Source: Welwitschia mirabilis
Taxonomy: Eukaryota > Gnetophyta > Gnetopsida > Welwitschiales
Direction of reading: 5' to 3'
Assembly (NCBI GenBank): GCA_051453625.1
Contig: JBOZIK010000001.1
Location: 182,539,041-182,581,249, forward strand
Length of the DNA stretch: 42,209 nt
Shown piece after piece: positions 26,401 to 35,968 of the stretch. The notes beneath the pieces are model-generated. The model was not told the DNA's origin. It did no database searches and saw only the letters and a program-made list of their open reading frames with translations. Both the position numbers and the translations under genes were made by a program. Within the stretch, counting starts at the first letter, position 1. Each line of letters starts with the position of its first letter.

Positions 26401-26698
26401 TATACCTATATCATCTTTACTATTTGATTTATACTTTTCTTCTATCTCATCATTTTCCTCTTGAAGATGTACAATAGCTATGTAGAAATGATGATCTTTC
26501 TCATTATCAAATGTTTATTCTTTTATTGCTTCTTCATTATTGTTTCATTCTATGAAGAAAGATCTCTTATTCTTTGGATTTTTCTTTTATTTCTTTTCCT
26601 GCATTCTATTAGTACTAGGATGTTGCATTGTGTATTTATGCACGCTTTTACATTCAAACAGATTTTGTCATTAATAATTAAAATAGATATTATGCATG
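26401..26698. other. Junction DNA between copia relic and SIRE LTR
   Basis: The rest of the minus-strand gag may extend here, but no motif is clear. The plus-strand open frame 26461-26712 (83 codons, Phe/Ile/Leu-rich) runs into the LTR and is most likely chance. The SIRE LTR should begin about 110 bp before 26699, and instead unrelated sequence is found. Confidence 0.4.
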
Positions 26699-26832
26699 TT
26701 AAAGAACTATAACACTACTTTAGAATCTACTAACCACATATGCAACATTGGATGACCAAACTGACACAACATAAAAAAGACCAGTTCAAACATAAGAGAC
26801 CGTTATCCATACATAGACAATTACATTACACT

Positions 26833-27100
26833 CAGTAAGATTCAATCTGATAGTAGGATAGACAATCGACAATATTCCTATGGGTGACCGCATCACACAC
26901 AGTAATATTTAACCTGATAGTAGGACGGGCAACCGACAATAGTCCTATGGGTGACCACATCACACACAGTAATATTCTATCTAGTAGCAGGATGGGCGAC
27001 TGACTATATTATGATAGGTGACCAAACGATGATCAGTAGAACCTAAATCTAGTGATTAAAAGGTCAACCAAATAACATGATAATGGGTGACTGCATTCTA
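26833..27100 (+). repeat. 67-bp tandem repeat in the LTR, with GGTGACC/GGTCGACC words
   Basis: CAGTAAGAT or CAGTAATAT restarts at 26833, 26900 and 26967, and CAGTAGAAC at 27034, exactly 67 bp apart. Each unit carries CTGATAGTAGGA and GGGTGACC. The 3' LTR has the same array (starts at about 38680, 38747, 38813 and 38880). From 26883 to about 27300 a GGTGACC/GGTCGACC-like word appears about a dozen times. Tandem words in the U3 part of an LTR often act as enhancers. That role is inference here. Confidence 0.75.
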
Positions 27101-27192
27101 TCTAGAATCTCCCCTCATAAGATCGACCAAATAAAAAGGATTAGCGCAACCTAGTTAAGGTTGACTGCTTATTGACATAAGGGTGACCAAAT

Positions 27193-27634
27193 ATATACCT
27201 GCTCTATACTAAGTGTCTATAACAAACAAGGGCAATCAAATGATAGGAATAAGGGTTACCACATAAGTGAGCGACCAGGTCTTACGTAAGTTCGACCATG
27301 TAAAGAAAAAATGTAACCATTATGAATACAATGGTTTATTAGAAAGAACACAATGGTTCATTANNNNNNNNNNNNNNNNNNNNNNNNNNNNNNNNNNNNN
27401 NNNNNNNNNNNNNNNNNNNNNNNNNNNNNNNNNNNNNNNNNNNNNNNNNNNNNNNNNNNNNNNATATACCTGCTCTATACTAAGTATCTATAACAAACAA
27501 GGGTAATCGAATGATAGGAATAAGGGTGACCACATAAGTGAGCGACCGGGTATTACATAAGATTGACCGTGTAAAGAAAAAATGTAACCATTATGAATGC
27601 AATGGTTTATTAGAAAGAATACAATGGTTCATTA
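27193..27634. repeat. Contig-overlap pair around 100-N gap
   Basis: 27193-27363 and 27464-27634 are 171-bp copies differing at roughly 7% of positions by hand count. Both copies run exactly to the gap edges (27364-27463 is N). This is read as two overlapping contigs that were not merged. Confidence 0.85.
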
Positions 27635-27664
27635 GAAAGAACACAAGAGTTCATTAAAAAGCAC

Positions 27665-28141
27665 AATGGTTCACTTCTTCTTGTGGAAATGGTTACCTTG
27701 TATATCTTTAGTATGAAAGCTCTCCTCTAATCAATAGAGGAAAACAAGTGACTATAAAATCTGAGATTTGAAAAGAAGAAATATCATACTCTCTTGATTT
27801 TGTATCTAAACAATCTTCAGGTTTAGATTTCTGTTTGCTTCTATTATTTTACNNNNNNNNNNNNNNNNNNNNNNNNNNNNNNNNNNNNNNNNNNNNNNNN
27901 NNNNNNNNNNNNNNNNNNNNNNNNNNNNNNNNNNNNNNNNNNNNNNNNNNNNAAATGGTTCACTTCTTCCTGTGGAAATGATTACCTTGTATATCTTTAG
28001 GATGAAAGCTCTCCTCTAATCAATAGAGGATAACAAGTGACTATAAAATCTGAGATTTGAAAAGAAGAACTATCATATTCTCTTGATTTTGTATCTAAAC
28101 AATCTTCAAGTTCAGATTTCTGTTTGCTTCTATTATTTTAC
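27665..28141. repeat. Contig-overlap pair around 100-N gap
   Basis: 27665-27852 and 27954-28141 are in-register 188-bp copies on either side of the N run 27853-27952. They contain the R-region hairpin CCTCTA...TAGAGG. An assembly artefact is likely. Confidence 0.85.
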
Positions 28142-28373
28142 CTACTTCAAGAAGATATTGTTGTACATTAGAGACGATATATGTGCATATATGGATATNN
28201 NNNNNNNNNNNNNNNNNNNNNNNNNNNNNNNNNNNNNNNNNNNNNNNNNNNNNNNNNNNNNNNNNNNNNNNNNNNNNNNNNNNNNNNNNNNNNNNNNNTT
28301 GCTTCTATTATTTTACCTACTTCAAGAAGATATTGTTGTACCTTAGAGACGATATATGTGCATCTATGGATAT
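28124..28373. repeat. Contig-overlap pair around 100-N gap
   Basis: 28124-28198 and 28299-28373 are 75-bp copies on either side of the N run 28199-28298, both ending in ATGGATAT. The overlapping open frames around 28083-28465 are products of this duplication plus N and are not genes. Confidence 0.85.
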
Positions 28374-28647
28374 TTCTTTTTTCTATTCATTCATGGCTTA
28401 GGATAAGCCTTAAAATCCTCTGTGGTTGTGAAATATTATTTAGTGAACCTAAAAACCATTACTAGAAGCTAATATATGCTAGCAAGGACAAGGAATCTAG
28501 AAAGCTAAAGGGTAATATCTATCCACCATTAAATATCTTGTTTTTGTATTACTTTTATATTTGTCTTATTTGTAGGCTATGAATAATAAGGAAATTGATT
28601 TTAAAAGACTTATTCACCTTCCTCTAGCATTAATCCTCTCTTTCATT

Positions 28648-28660
28648 TGGTATCAGAGTG
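28648..28660 (+). promoter_or_regulatory. Primer binding site, initiator tRNA-Met type
   Basis: TGGTATCAGAGTG matches the complement of the plant initiator tRNA-Met 3' end (TGGTATCAGAGC...) at the first 11 bases. It sits two bases after the LTR end, the standard position for Ty1/copia elements. Confidence 0.9.
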
Positions 28661-28710
28661 AGGTTAAGCAACAGATCCTAACATACCTCTACTCCACTCA
28701 TCCCTAGAAA

Positions 28711-29960
28711 ATGAGTCAACCCACTGAAGAAAATTCTATCACAAGATCTTCCTTCTTCGATGGAATAAATTATGATTATTGGAAAGTAAAGATGATATTC
28801 TTTGTTCAATCCATTAACCTTGAAATTTGGAAGTCTATTACTAATGGGTATTATCCTTCTACTGTGTAGGATCTGATAACCAAGTTGGCAATTCTAAAAA
28901 GAAAGGAAANNNNNNNNNNNNNNNNNNNNNNNNNNNNNNNNNNNNNNNNNNNNNNNNNNNNNNNNNNNNNNNNNNNNNNNNNNNNNNNNNNNNNNNNNNN
29001 NNNNNNNNNCTAACCCACTAAAGAAAATTCTATCACAAGATCTTCCTTCTTCGATGGAATAAATTATGGTTTTTGGAAAGTAAAGATAAGAGTCTTCGTT
29101 CAATCCATTGACCTTAAAATTTGGAAGTCTATTACTAATGGGTATTATCCTTCTACTGTGTAGGATCTGATAATCAAGTTAGCAATTCTAAAAAGAAAGG
29201 AAAAATGGATGCCAGATGAGAAACAAGCTGCAAATTACAACTTCAAAGGGCTAAATGCTATCTTTTATGCTATAGATCTAGAAGATTTTAAAAGAGTTGT
29301 AAACTACACCACTATTAAAGAAAGGTAGGACATTTTGGAAACTGCTCATGAAGGAACAAATCTAGTAAAAGAGGCTAACACAGTTTAAAGATCTAAAGAT
29401 GGAAAACGATGAAGGTATAAATGAATTTTTTGTAAAGTTAATAGATATTGTAAATTCTATGCATGGCTTAGGTAAAACAATTGAAGAATCAAGAGTGGTT
29501 TACAAAGCCTTGAGATCTCTACAAAAATGTTCGAATCAAAAGTAATAGCTATTGAGGAAAGAAAGGACCTAAACATCATGAAATTGGATGAACTCCAAGG
29601 GAATCTTCACACTTTTGAGCTCAAATTTGGAAAATAGAATAAGAAGAGTATGACATTATCTAGCATACATAAAGTTCTTGAGATTAAGGATGGGTCTGAT
29701 CTAGGACTAGAAAGCGATGATGAAGTGGCTCTTCTAGAAAAATGATTTAGATACTTCATGTAGAGATGACAAAATGGAGGTTAGTCTAGGAGACCACTCA
29801 GAAGAAAAGAGAAAGGACATCATGAAATTCAGTGCTATTCTTGCAAAGGTTTTGATCACACATTGAATGTTTTCCTAAACAATAGAAAAGATAACAAAAG
29901 AAAGGGAAAGAAAGTCTTGTTTATAACATGAGATGATGAAGAAAGTAAAAGTGAACAAAA
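28711..29960 (+). pseudogene. Gag (copia type), broken, start duplicated by contig overlap
   Basis: The ATG at 28711, about 50 bp after the PBS, begins MSQPTEENSITRSSFFDG, followed by INYDYWKVKM, the usual start of SIRE-type Gag. A stop (TAG) follows PSTV. The 100-N gap 28910-29009 is flanked by a 194-bp overlap (28716-28909 with 29010-29203). After it the capsid-like UBN2 region runs from 29200 to about 29640, with DILETAHEGT following a TAG that replaces the usual Trp, then a frameshift near 29383 and ESKVIAIEERKDL. The first zinc knuckle begins CYSCKGFDH at 29833. Its last Cys is restored only in another frame (codons H-I-E-C), so a small indel broke it. Confidence 0.85.
28716..29203. repeat. 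Contig-overlap pair around 100-N gap (gag start)
   Basis: Two 194-bp copies of the gag start surround the N run 28910-29009 and are in register up to both edges. One reads NYDYWKVKM and the other NYGFWKVKI, so the copies differ and could be two haplotypes or two family members. Confidence 0.85.
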
Positions 29961-29991
29961 CTCAAATTTAAAACATGGTGGTATCTCTCTC

Positions 29992-30470
29992 ATGGATATC
30001 ATTAATAAAAAGGTATGTTCTTCTTCTCACATTAATTCAGTCATTAGTGAAGATTCACTAAATAATATAGAATTAGAATTATATTTAGATTATCAAAATC
30101 TGGCCCGTAGAGTAAACCAACTGAGAACAGAAAATAAGATCATTCTAGATAAGCCTAATATTAGGGAAAAGGAAATTAAAATCCTGAAAAGTAGTCTTGC
30201 CTCAACCTCCTATAGAGTTAAGGATCAAGTTTCTTGAAAATTGTTCCCTAGCTCATCTAATTCTTATCACTACTCATGTTTCAAATCCTTATCTAAGACA
30301 AACTCCAAGAAGTCTTTAGCTAATATTACCTGTCATTATTGCAACAAAAAGGATCATTCTAAGATTGCTTGTATCTTTCGCAAAAGTTAGTTTTCTCACT
30401 CCATATTAGGATTTAAGTTTACTTTTTTCAAAAAATTTAATCCTATTGCAAACAAAAATGAAGGCCTAAG
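29992..30470 (+). pseudogene. Gag C-terminal region with second CCHC zinc knuckle
   Basis: The open frame 29992-30237 is a Lys/Glu/Asn-rich, probably coiled-coil stretch (REKEIKILKSSLAS at the end) that closes with TGA. Reading on, CHYCNKKDHSKIAC at 30331-30372 is a perfect C-X2-C-X4-H-X4-C zinc knuckle, the nucleic-acid-binding motif of Gag. Two knuckles separated by a charged spacer are usual in the SIRE lineage. Confidence 0.8.
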
Positions 30471-30510
30471 GTGGATCCGAAAGTTCATAACTAAAAGCCT
30501 ATTAATCTAA

Positions 30511-30847
30511 ATGACTTTAAAAGCAATTAATCATTATTGTTGGTATCTAGATAGTGGGTTCTCAAGACATATTATAAGTGATAAATCAAACTTCATCAAC
30601 TTCAAGGAATATAATGGAGGAGAATTCATGTTTGAAAATAATGTAGGAGCTCAGATTGAAGGAATTGGAAGCATTGGTGAAGGTAACTTACTAAATATTC
30701 ACAATGTTTTATTTGTTAATGGATTAAAGCATAATTTATTAAGAATTAGTCAGATTTATGATAAGGATCATAAAGTATTTTCAATAAAAATAAATTTATT
30801 GTGAAACATGTCAAAACAGATCAACTATTACTTGTAGCAAATAGACA
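30511..30847 (+). pseudogene. Copia aspartic protease, first contig copy
   Basis: CWYLDSGFSRHIISD carries the Asp-Ser-Gly active site (Asp codon 30550-30552). GIGSIGEGNLLNIHNVLF and GLKHNLLRISQI follow, as in copia proteases. The reading frame is open to 30804. This is the only catalytic centre of the element whose key Asp survives. It is cut by the N gap at 30848. Confidence 0.85.
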
Positions 30848-31180
30848 NNNNNNNNNNNNNNNNNNNNNNNNNNNNNNNNNNNNNNNNNNNNNNNNNNNNN
30901 NNNNNNNNNNNNNNNNNNNNNNNNNNNNNNNNNNNNNNNNNNNNNNNTGGAGGAAAATTCATGTTTGGAAATAATGTAAGAGCTCAGATTGAAGGAATTG
31001 GAAGCATTAGTGGAGGTAACTTACCAAATATTTACAATGTTTTATTTGTTAATGAATTAAAGCATAATTTGTTAAGCATTAGTCAGATTTGTGATAAGGG
31101 TCATAAAGTATTTTCAATAATAACAAATGTATTGTAAAACATGGCAAAACAGATCAATTATTACTTGTAGCAAATAGACA
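30615..31180. repeat. Contig-overlap pair around 100-N gap (protease)
   Basis: 30615-30847 and 30948-31180 are 233-bp copies in register to both gap edges (N run 30848-30947). The second copy reads HNLLSISQICDKGHKVF, closer to the family consensus than the first (HNLLRISQIYDKDHKVF). Confidence 0.85.
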
Positions 31181-31187
31181 TGAAAAT

Positions 31188-31391
31188 GTGTATTGTGTAA
31201 ATCAAATGAATAACTCTACATGTCTATCTTCTCACACTCAAAAAGACATTATCTGGCATCAGCATTTAAGCCACATTAATTTTAATACTTTAAAAAAATT
31301 ATGTTATGATGAGATAGTTAGGGGTCTTTCTAAAATCTCTTTTTCTCACAAATGGCTATGTGACGCTTGTTAAAAGGGTAAACAAATCAAA
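31188..31391 (+). pseudogene. GAG pre-integrase and integrase zinc-binding (HHCC) domain
   Basis: IIWHQHLSHINFNTLKKL supplies the His pair (H-X4-H; codons at 31257 and 31272), and LCDAC supplies the Cys pair (31359-31361 and 31368-31370). The next codon is TAA where family members have Gln, a C-to-T change. KGKQIK follows. This domain binds zinc and helps the integrase multimerise. It is nearly intact apart from the stop. Confidence 0.85.
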
Positions 31392-32100
31392 ATGTCTCAT
31401 AAAAAGGTTAGTGATATCACAACTAGTAAACCTTTAGATTTAATTCATATGAATTTAATTGGACCTATTCAAACTGTGAGTGTATCTAGAAAAAAATATT
31501 TTTTAGTTATGGTTGATGATTTCTCTAGATTTTCATGGATATATTTTCTTCATGCAAAATTTGATACCTATAAAAATTTCATTAAAATTTGCAAGAAGCT
31601 TCAAATAGAAAAGCTGTATGTAATAAAGAAAATACAAAGCAATCATGGTAAAGAGTTCAAGAATGAGAGATTTAAACTTTATTACAACTCAAATGGAATT
31701 GGCCATGAGTTTTCAACCCCTAAAACCCCTCAATAAAATGGAATATATAAAAGGAAAAATTAGACTTTGCTAGATATGGCAGGAGTAATGCTAAATAACA
31801 AAAATATTCCAAAATGGTTTTGGGCTAGAGCAGTGAGCATGACTTGTCATATATTAAACAAAGTTTATTTGAGGCTTGGAACTTCTAAAACTTGTTATGA
31901 ATTCTAGAAAGGAAAGAAGTCAAATGTATCTTACTAAAAAAGTTTTGGAAGTAAATGTTTCATTTTAAAAGATATAGAGGAATTAGCAAAATTTAATGCT
32001 AAATGAAATAAAGGAATTTTTTTAGAATACTCTCAATCTAGTAGAGCTTATAGAGTTTTTAATAAACAAACTCTTCATATGGAAGAATCGATTAATGTAA
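31392..32100 (+). pseudogene. Copia integrase core and C-terminal part, catalytically dead
   Basis: Open from 31392 to 31736, then interrupted by stops. Family motifs are clear: LDLIHMNLIGP, FLVMVDDFSRFSWIYF, IQSNHGKEF, FSTPKTPQ, stop, NG. All three residues of the D,D,E triad are changed: Asn at 31452-31454, Asn at 31641-31643 and Lys at 31749-31751, each a first-base G-to-A change of the expected Asp, Asp and Glu codons. Gln in TPQQNG is TAA. The later part (FGSKCFIL, KGIFLEYSQSSRAYRVFN) is the usual connection to RT. The enzyme would join the cDNA to host DNA. This copy cannot. Confidence 0.85.
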
Positions 32101-32349
32101 AAATATAGGATGTTTCAGATTCTTCAAAATCCATTAACCTTGATGAAGATCCTATTTCCTCCTATTCTATTAATTAAACTGAAGAAAATTCAAGAGATAA
32201 GGTAACACTAGAAATTAAGAAACTCAAGAATTATCCTCTAGAATTTATTATTGGAAACATTCGATAAGGTATTATTACCAGAAATTCTCTTAAAAACTTT
32301 AGTGTTCATGTCTTCTTTTTATCTCAAATCAAATCTAAATCTTTTAAAG

Positions 32350-33133
32350 AGGCTGAATCTGATCCTAGTTGGATAAATGCCATGCAAAAGGAAGTGGACG
32401 CTTATTTCAAAACCAACCAAAAAAAATGTCATAGGCATAAAGTGGATTTTCAAAAATAAAATAAATGAGAAAAATGAGATTACCAAGAACAAAGATAGAT
32501 TAGTAGCTCAAGGGTATTCCCAAATAAAAGGAGTAGACTATGGAGAAACGTCTGCTCTAGTTGCTAGATTAGAATTAATCAAGGTGTTTCTAGCTTTTAC
32601 TTGTTTTAAGAAAATGAGAGTCTTTCAAATTGATGTAAAAAGTGAATTTCTTAATGGAAATACAGAAGAAGAACTGTATGTTAAGCAACCTTAAGGCTTT
32701 TCTGATCCTTATAAACATGAATATGTTTATAAACTTAATAAAGCCTTATATAGGTTAAAACAAGCTCTCAGTTCTTGGTATGAAAATCTTTTATTGTTCT
32801 TATTTCAACATGATTTTTCTAAAGGCTCCATTGATAGAAATTTATTTTGAAAGGTTTTGAATGATGACTTAATTCTGGTTTAAATCTATGTCGATAATAT
32901 TATTTTTGGATTAACAAATAAAAACTTGTCAAATGATTTTGCAAAACTTATAAGTTCTATATTTAAAATGAGCATGATTGGACTTGTAAATATGTTTTTG
33001 TGTTTATAAATTAAAAACATAAATATGGTATCTTTATAAATTAAAAGAAATACTTCTTAGATTTAATAAAAAAGTTCAAACTAGAAAATGCAAAGTGTAT
33101 GGACTCTCTAATGGCCATAAATGTTAAACTTTC
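32350..33133 (+). pseudogene. Copia reverse transcriptase, first contig copy
   Basis: SDPSWINAMQKEV opens the RT domain. A deletion of about 25 bp then shifts the frame. From 32410 the sequence NVIGIKWIFKNKINEKNE, DRLVAQGYSQIKGVDYGET and FQIDVKSEFLNG (motif A, Asp kept) follows, up to YVKQP and a TAA. YVDN replaces the catalytic YVDD (Asn codon 32896-32898), and the Gln just before it is TAA. RT copies the element RNA. This copy is dead. Confidence 0.85.
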
Positions 33134-33474
33134 NNNNNNNNNNNNNNNNNNNNNNNNNNNNNNNNNNNNNNNNNNNNNNNNNNNNNNNNNNNNNNNNNNN
33201 NNNNNNNNNNNNNNNNNNNNNNNNNNNNNNNNNTTTCAGATTCTTCAAAATCCATTAATCTTAATGAAGACCCTATTTCATCTTATTCTATCAATCAAAC
33301 TGAAGAAAACTTAAGAGATAAGAGAACACCAAAAATTAAGAAACTTAAGGATTATCCTCTAGAATCTATTATTGGAAATGTTCAATAAGATATTATTACC
33401 AAAAATTATCTTAAGAATTTTAGTACTCATGTCTCCCTATTATATTAAATTAAACCTAAATCTTTTGAAGAGGA

Positions 33475-34254
33475 TGAATCTGATCCTAGTTGGATCAATA
33501 CCATGCAAGAAGAACCTGAACAATTCACTAGAAATCAGGTTTGGACACTTGTTACAAAATCAACCAGAAAAAATGTCATAGGCATAAAGTGGAATTTCAG
33601 AAATAAAGTAAATAAGGAAAATGAGAATACCAAGAATAAAGCTAGATTAGTAGCTCAACAGTATTTCCAAATAGAAGGAGTAGACTATAGAGACACGTTT
33701 GCTCCAGTTGCTAGATTGGAATTAATCAGAATGTTTCTAGCTTTTACTTGTTTTAAGAAATGAAAGTCTTTCAAATGGATGTAAAAGTTGCATTTCTTAA
33801 TGGACATATAAAAAAATAAGTGTATGTTAAACAACCTTAATGCTTCTCTGATCCTCATAAACCTTAATATGTATATAAACTTAACAAAGCCTTGTATGAG
33901 TTAAAACAAGCTCCAAGAGCTTGGTATAAAAAGCTTTTTTCATTCTTACTTCAACATGATTTTTTTAGAGATTTTATTAATAGAACTTTATTTAGAAAGG
34001 TTTTGAATGATGAGTTAATTCTGGTTTAAATCTATGTTGATAATATNNNNNNNNNNAAATGATTTTGCAAAACTCATGAGTTCTGAATTTGAAATAAGCA
34101 TGATTGGATTTGTAAATATGTTTTTGGGTTTATAAAGTTAATAACATAAACATGGTATCTTTATAAATCAAAATAAATACTCCTTAGTTTTAATTAAAAA
34201 ATTTAAACTAGAAAATGTAAAGTGTATGAACTCTCCAATGGCCACAAATGTTAA
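33475..34254 (+). pseudogene. Copia reverse transcriptase, second contig copy
   Basis: The same domain as at 32350-33133, without the early deletion: NQVWTLVTKSTRKNVIGIKW, KARLVAQQYFQIEGVDY and TFAPVARLELIRMFLAF are in one frame (33503-33763). A single-base loss after FKK shifts the frame at the motif A segment. YVDN is again found (34034-34045), just before the 10-N placeholder. It most likely is the same locus as the first copy, from another contig. Confidence 0.85.
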
Positions 34255-34983
34255 AATTTCTCTAGAAGAACATGACAAGGACATGGATTAAAAGGTATAT
34301 TGTAGTATTATTAGAAGTATATTATATCTAAGAGCTAGTTTCCTTGATATAAACTTTAGTATTAGTTTGTATACCAGGTATGAAAGCAAATTAAAGAAAT
34401 CACATTTCACAGGTACAAGAAAAATACTTCACTATGTAAAAGGTACTCTAGACTTTGGCTTATAGTTTTTAAATAATACTCCTTTAAGTTAACAGGCTAT
34501 AGTAATGCAGAGTAAGCCGGATGAAAAGATGATAGCAAGAGCACAATTGGTGGATGCTTTTTCTTTAAAAATTATCTCATAGCCGAGTATAGCAAGAAAT
34601 AATGCTCCATATCTCCTTCTACTACTAAAGCTGAGTACATAACCATTAAAGCATGTTACACTCAAACCTTACGGATGAAAGAGACATTAAAGGACTATGG
34701 GCTAAACATCACAGAAGTACCAATTCTATGTGATAACTCAAGTGCAATTCAAATCACTTACAACCTAGTTCAACACACTCACATCAAGCACATTGATATT
34801 AGGTATCATTTTATTTGAGTATTGGTAAAAACGAAAATAAATTCTTTAGAATATGTATGTATAGAAGATTAACTAGACAATATTTTTACAAAACCATTAT
34901 TGTCAGATCATTTTTCAACCTTTTGTTATTTTCTAGGTATTAAGTTTGAAAAGGACTTATCACATCCAGCCTCATTTGAATAG
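34255..34983 (+). pseudogene. RT end and copia RNase H domain
   Basis: RKILHYVKGTLDFGL then a TAG for the usual Trp marks the RT to RNase H link. RNase H removes RNA from the RNA-DNA hybrid. Its acidic residues are partly lost: GYSNAE has Asn (34504-34506) for the first Asp, while AEYI (Glu 34633-34635) and CDNSSAIQI (Asp 34732-34734) remain. HIKHIDIRYHFI and DNIFTKPL near the end match the family, and IKFEKDLSHPASFE closes at TAG 34981-34983. Confidence 0.85.
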
Positions 34984-35968
34984 TAAAACTCAGTTGGAGG
35001 GTTTAAATTTTTACTTATCATATACATTTAAATCCTGANNNNNNNNNNNNNNNNNNNNNNNNNNNNNNNNNNNNNNNNNNNNNNNNNNNNNNNNNNNNNN
35101 NNNNNNNNNNNNNNNNNNNNNNNNNNNNNNNNNNNNNNNNNNNNNNNNNNNNNNNNNNNNNNNNNNNNNNNNNNNNNNNNNNNNNNNNNNNNNNNNNNNN
35201 NNNNNNNNNNNNNNNNNNNNNNNNNNNNNNNNNNNNNNNNNNNNNNNNNNNNNNNNNNNNNNNNNNNNNNNNNNNNNNNNNNNNNNNNNNNNNNNNNNNN
35301 NNNNNNNNNNNNNNNNNNNNNNNNNNNNNNNNNNNNNNNNNNNNNNNNNNNNNNNNNNNNNNNNNNNNNNNNNNNNNNNNNNNNNNNNNNNNNNNNNNNN
35401 NNNNNNNNNNNNNNNNNNNNNNNNNNNNNNNNNNNNNNNNNNNNNNNNNNNNNNNNNNNNNNNNNNNNNNNNNNNNNNNNNNNNNNNNNNNNNNNNNNNN
35501 NNNNNTTTATTGTTAAACTTTTCTTCTTACTGGGTCGACTAATCATACTATTTGGTTGATCAGTCTAGTCCCAGTCTTTTCTATAAAATCCTATAGTAAC
35601 TAGGTCGACCAAATAGTTTCTTTTGGTCAACCTTGTTTAAATGATATTCCTAGTCACATCAAGTTGACCTCATATTACATCTAGGTTGACTAAGTTTTAT
35701 TCTATTTTTAACTGTAAGTTTCTCGTCTCATAGGGTCAACCACTCATTTTTCGACTATTGTCTTATTATTAGAATTTCAAAATCTTTACACAGGTCAATT
35801 GATCTTTCGATGGATCACCCGGGTTTAAGACAGTGTGCTATGGATTTTTAAAATCTGCTCAACCTTTTTCTTTTTCTCATATTTTAGCACCTCTTCTGTC
35901 ATCTTCTAAGCTTTTAGGAGATCCTCTTCAACTTTTTCCAAATGCTTTCTCTCATATCTGGGCTTAAA
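34984..35968 (+). other. Spacer between pol and the envelope-like ORF, rich in GGTCGACC-type words
   Basis: It holds a 467-N gap (35039-35505), probably an estimated size, and then 35506-35830 with GGTCGAC or close variants at about 35532, 35603, 35624, 35660, 35685 and 35729, partly in inverted orientation. The same word is repeated in the LTRs. SIRE-type elements normally have an untranslated spacer here. The long open frame across the N run is meaningless. Confidence 0.6.

Larger units (their letters stand above)
26699..28645 (+). repeat. 5' LTR of the SIRE-type element (5'-truncated, inflated by contig overlaps)
   Basis: Homology with the 3' LTR begins at 26699 (matching 38546) and runs to TTTCA at 28645, two bases before the PBS. 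The first 110 bp of the LTR are missing. The stretch holds three 100-N gaps (27364-27463, 27853-27952, 28199-28298), each with duplicated flanks of 171, 188 and 75 bp. The real LTR length, taken from the 3' copy plus the last 299 bp here, is about 1.28 kb. The TATA-like site of the 3' LTR is mutated here (AGTATGAAAG near 27711). Confidence 0.85.
32113..34254. repeat. Contig-overlap pair around 100-N gap (RT, about 1 kb)
   Basis: 32113-33133 and 33234 to about 34254 are the same ~1.02-kb segment on either side of the N run 33134-33233. They differ by substitutions, by a deletion of about 25 bp in the first copy near 32395, and by a 10-N placeholder (34047-34056) that replaces 30 bp present in the first (about 32901-32930). 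The divergence is too high for sequencing error. Confidence 0.85.

Noticed and set aside
26461-26712. Open frame 26461-26712 (plus) as a gene upstream of the SIRE element
   Set aside because: It runs across the LTR boundary at 26699 and lies antisense to the gag relic region. Composition is noise-like.
26833-27034. CRISPR-like array (regular 67-bp spacing)
   Set aside because: The units are contiguous tandem repeats without spacers, within an LTR of a plant retroelement, and are present in both LTRs.
27267-28465. Open frames across 27267-27506 and 28083-28465
   Set aside because: They run through N runs and duplicated contig ends in LTR sequence, so they are not coding.
35028-35546. Long open frame 35028-35546 on the minus strand
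   Set aside because: Almost entirely N. Only a few real codons lie at each end.
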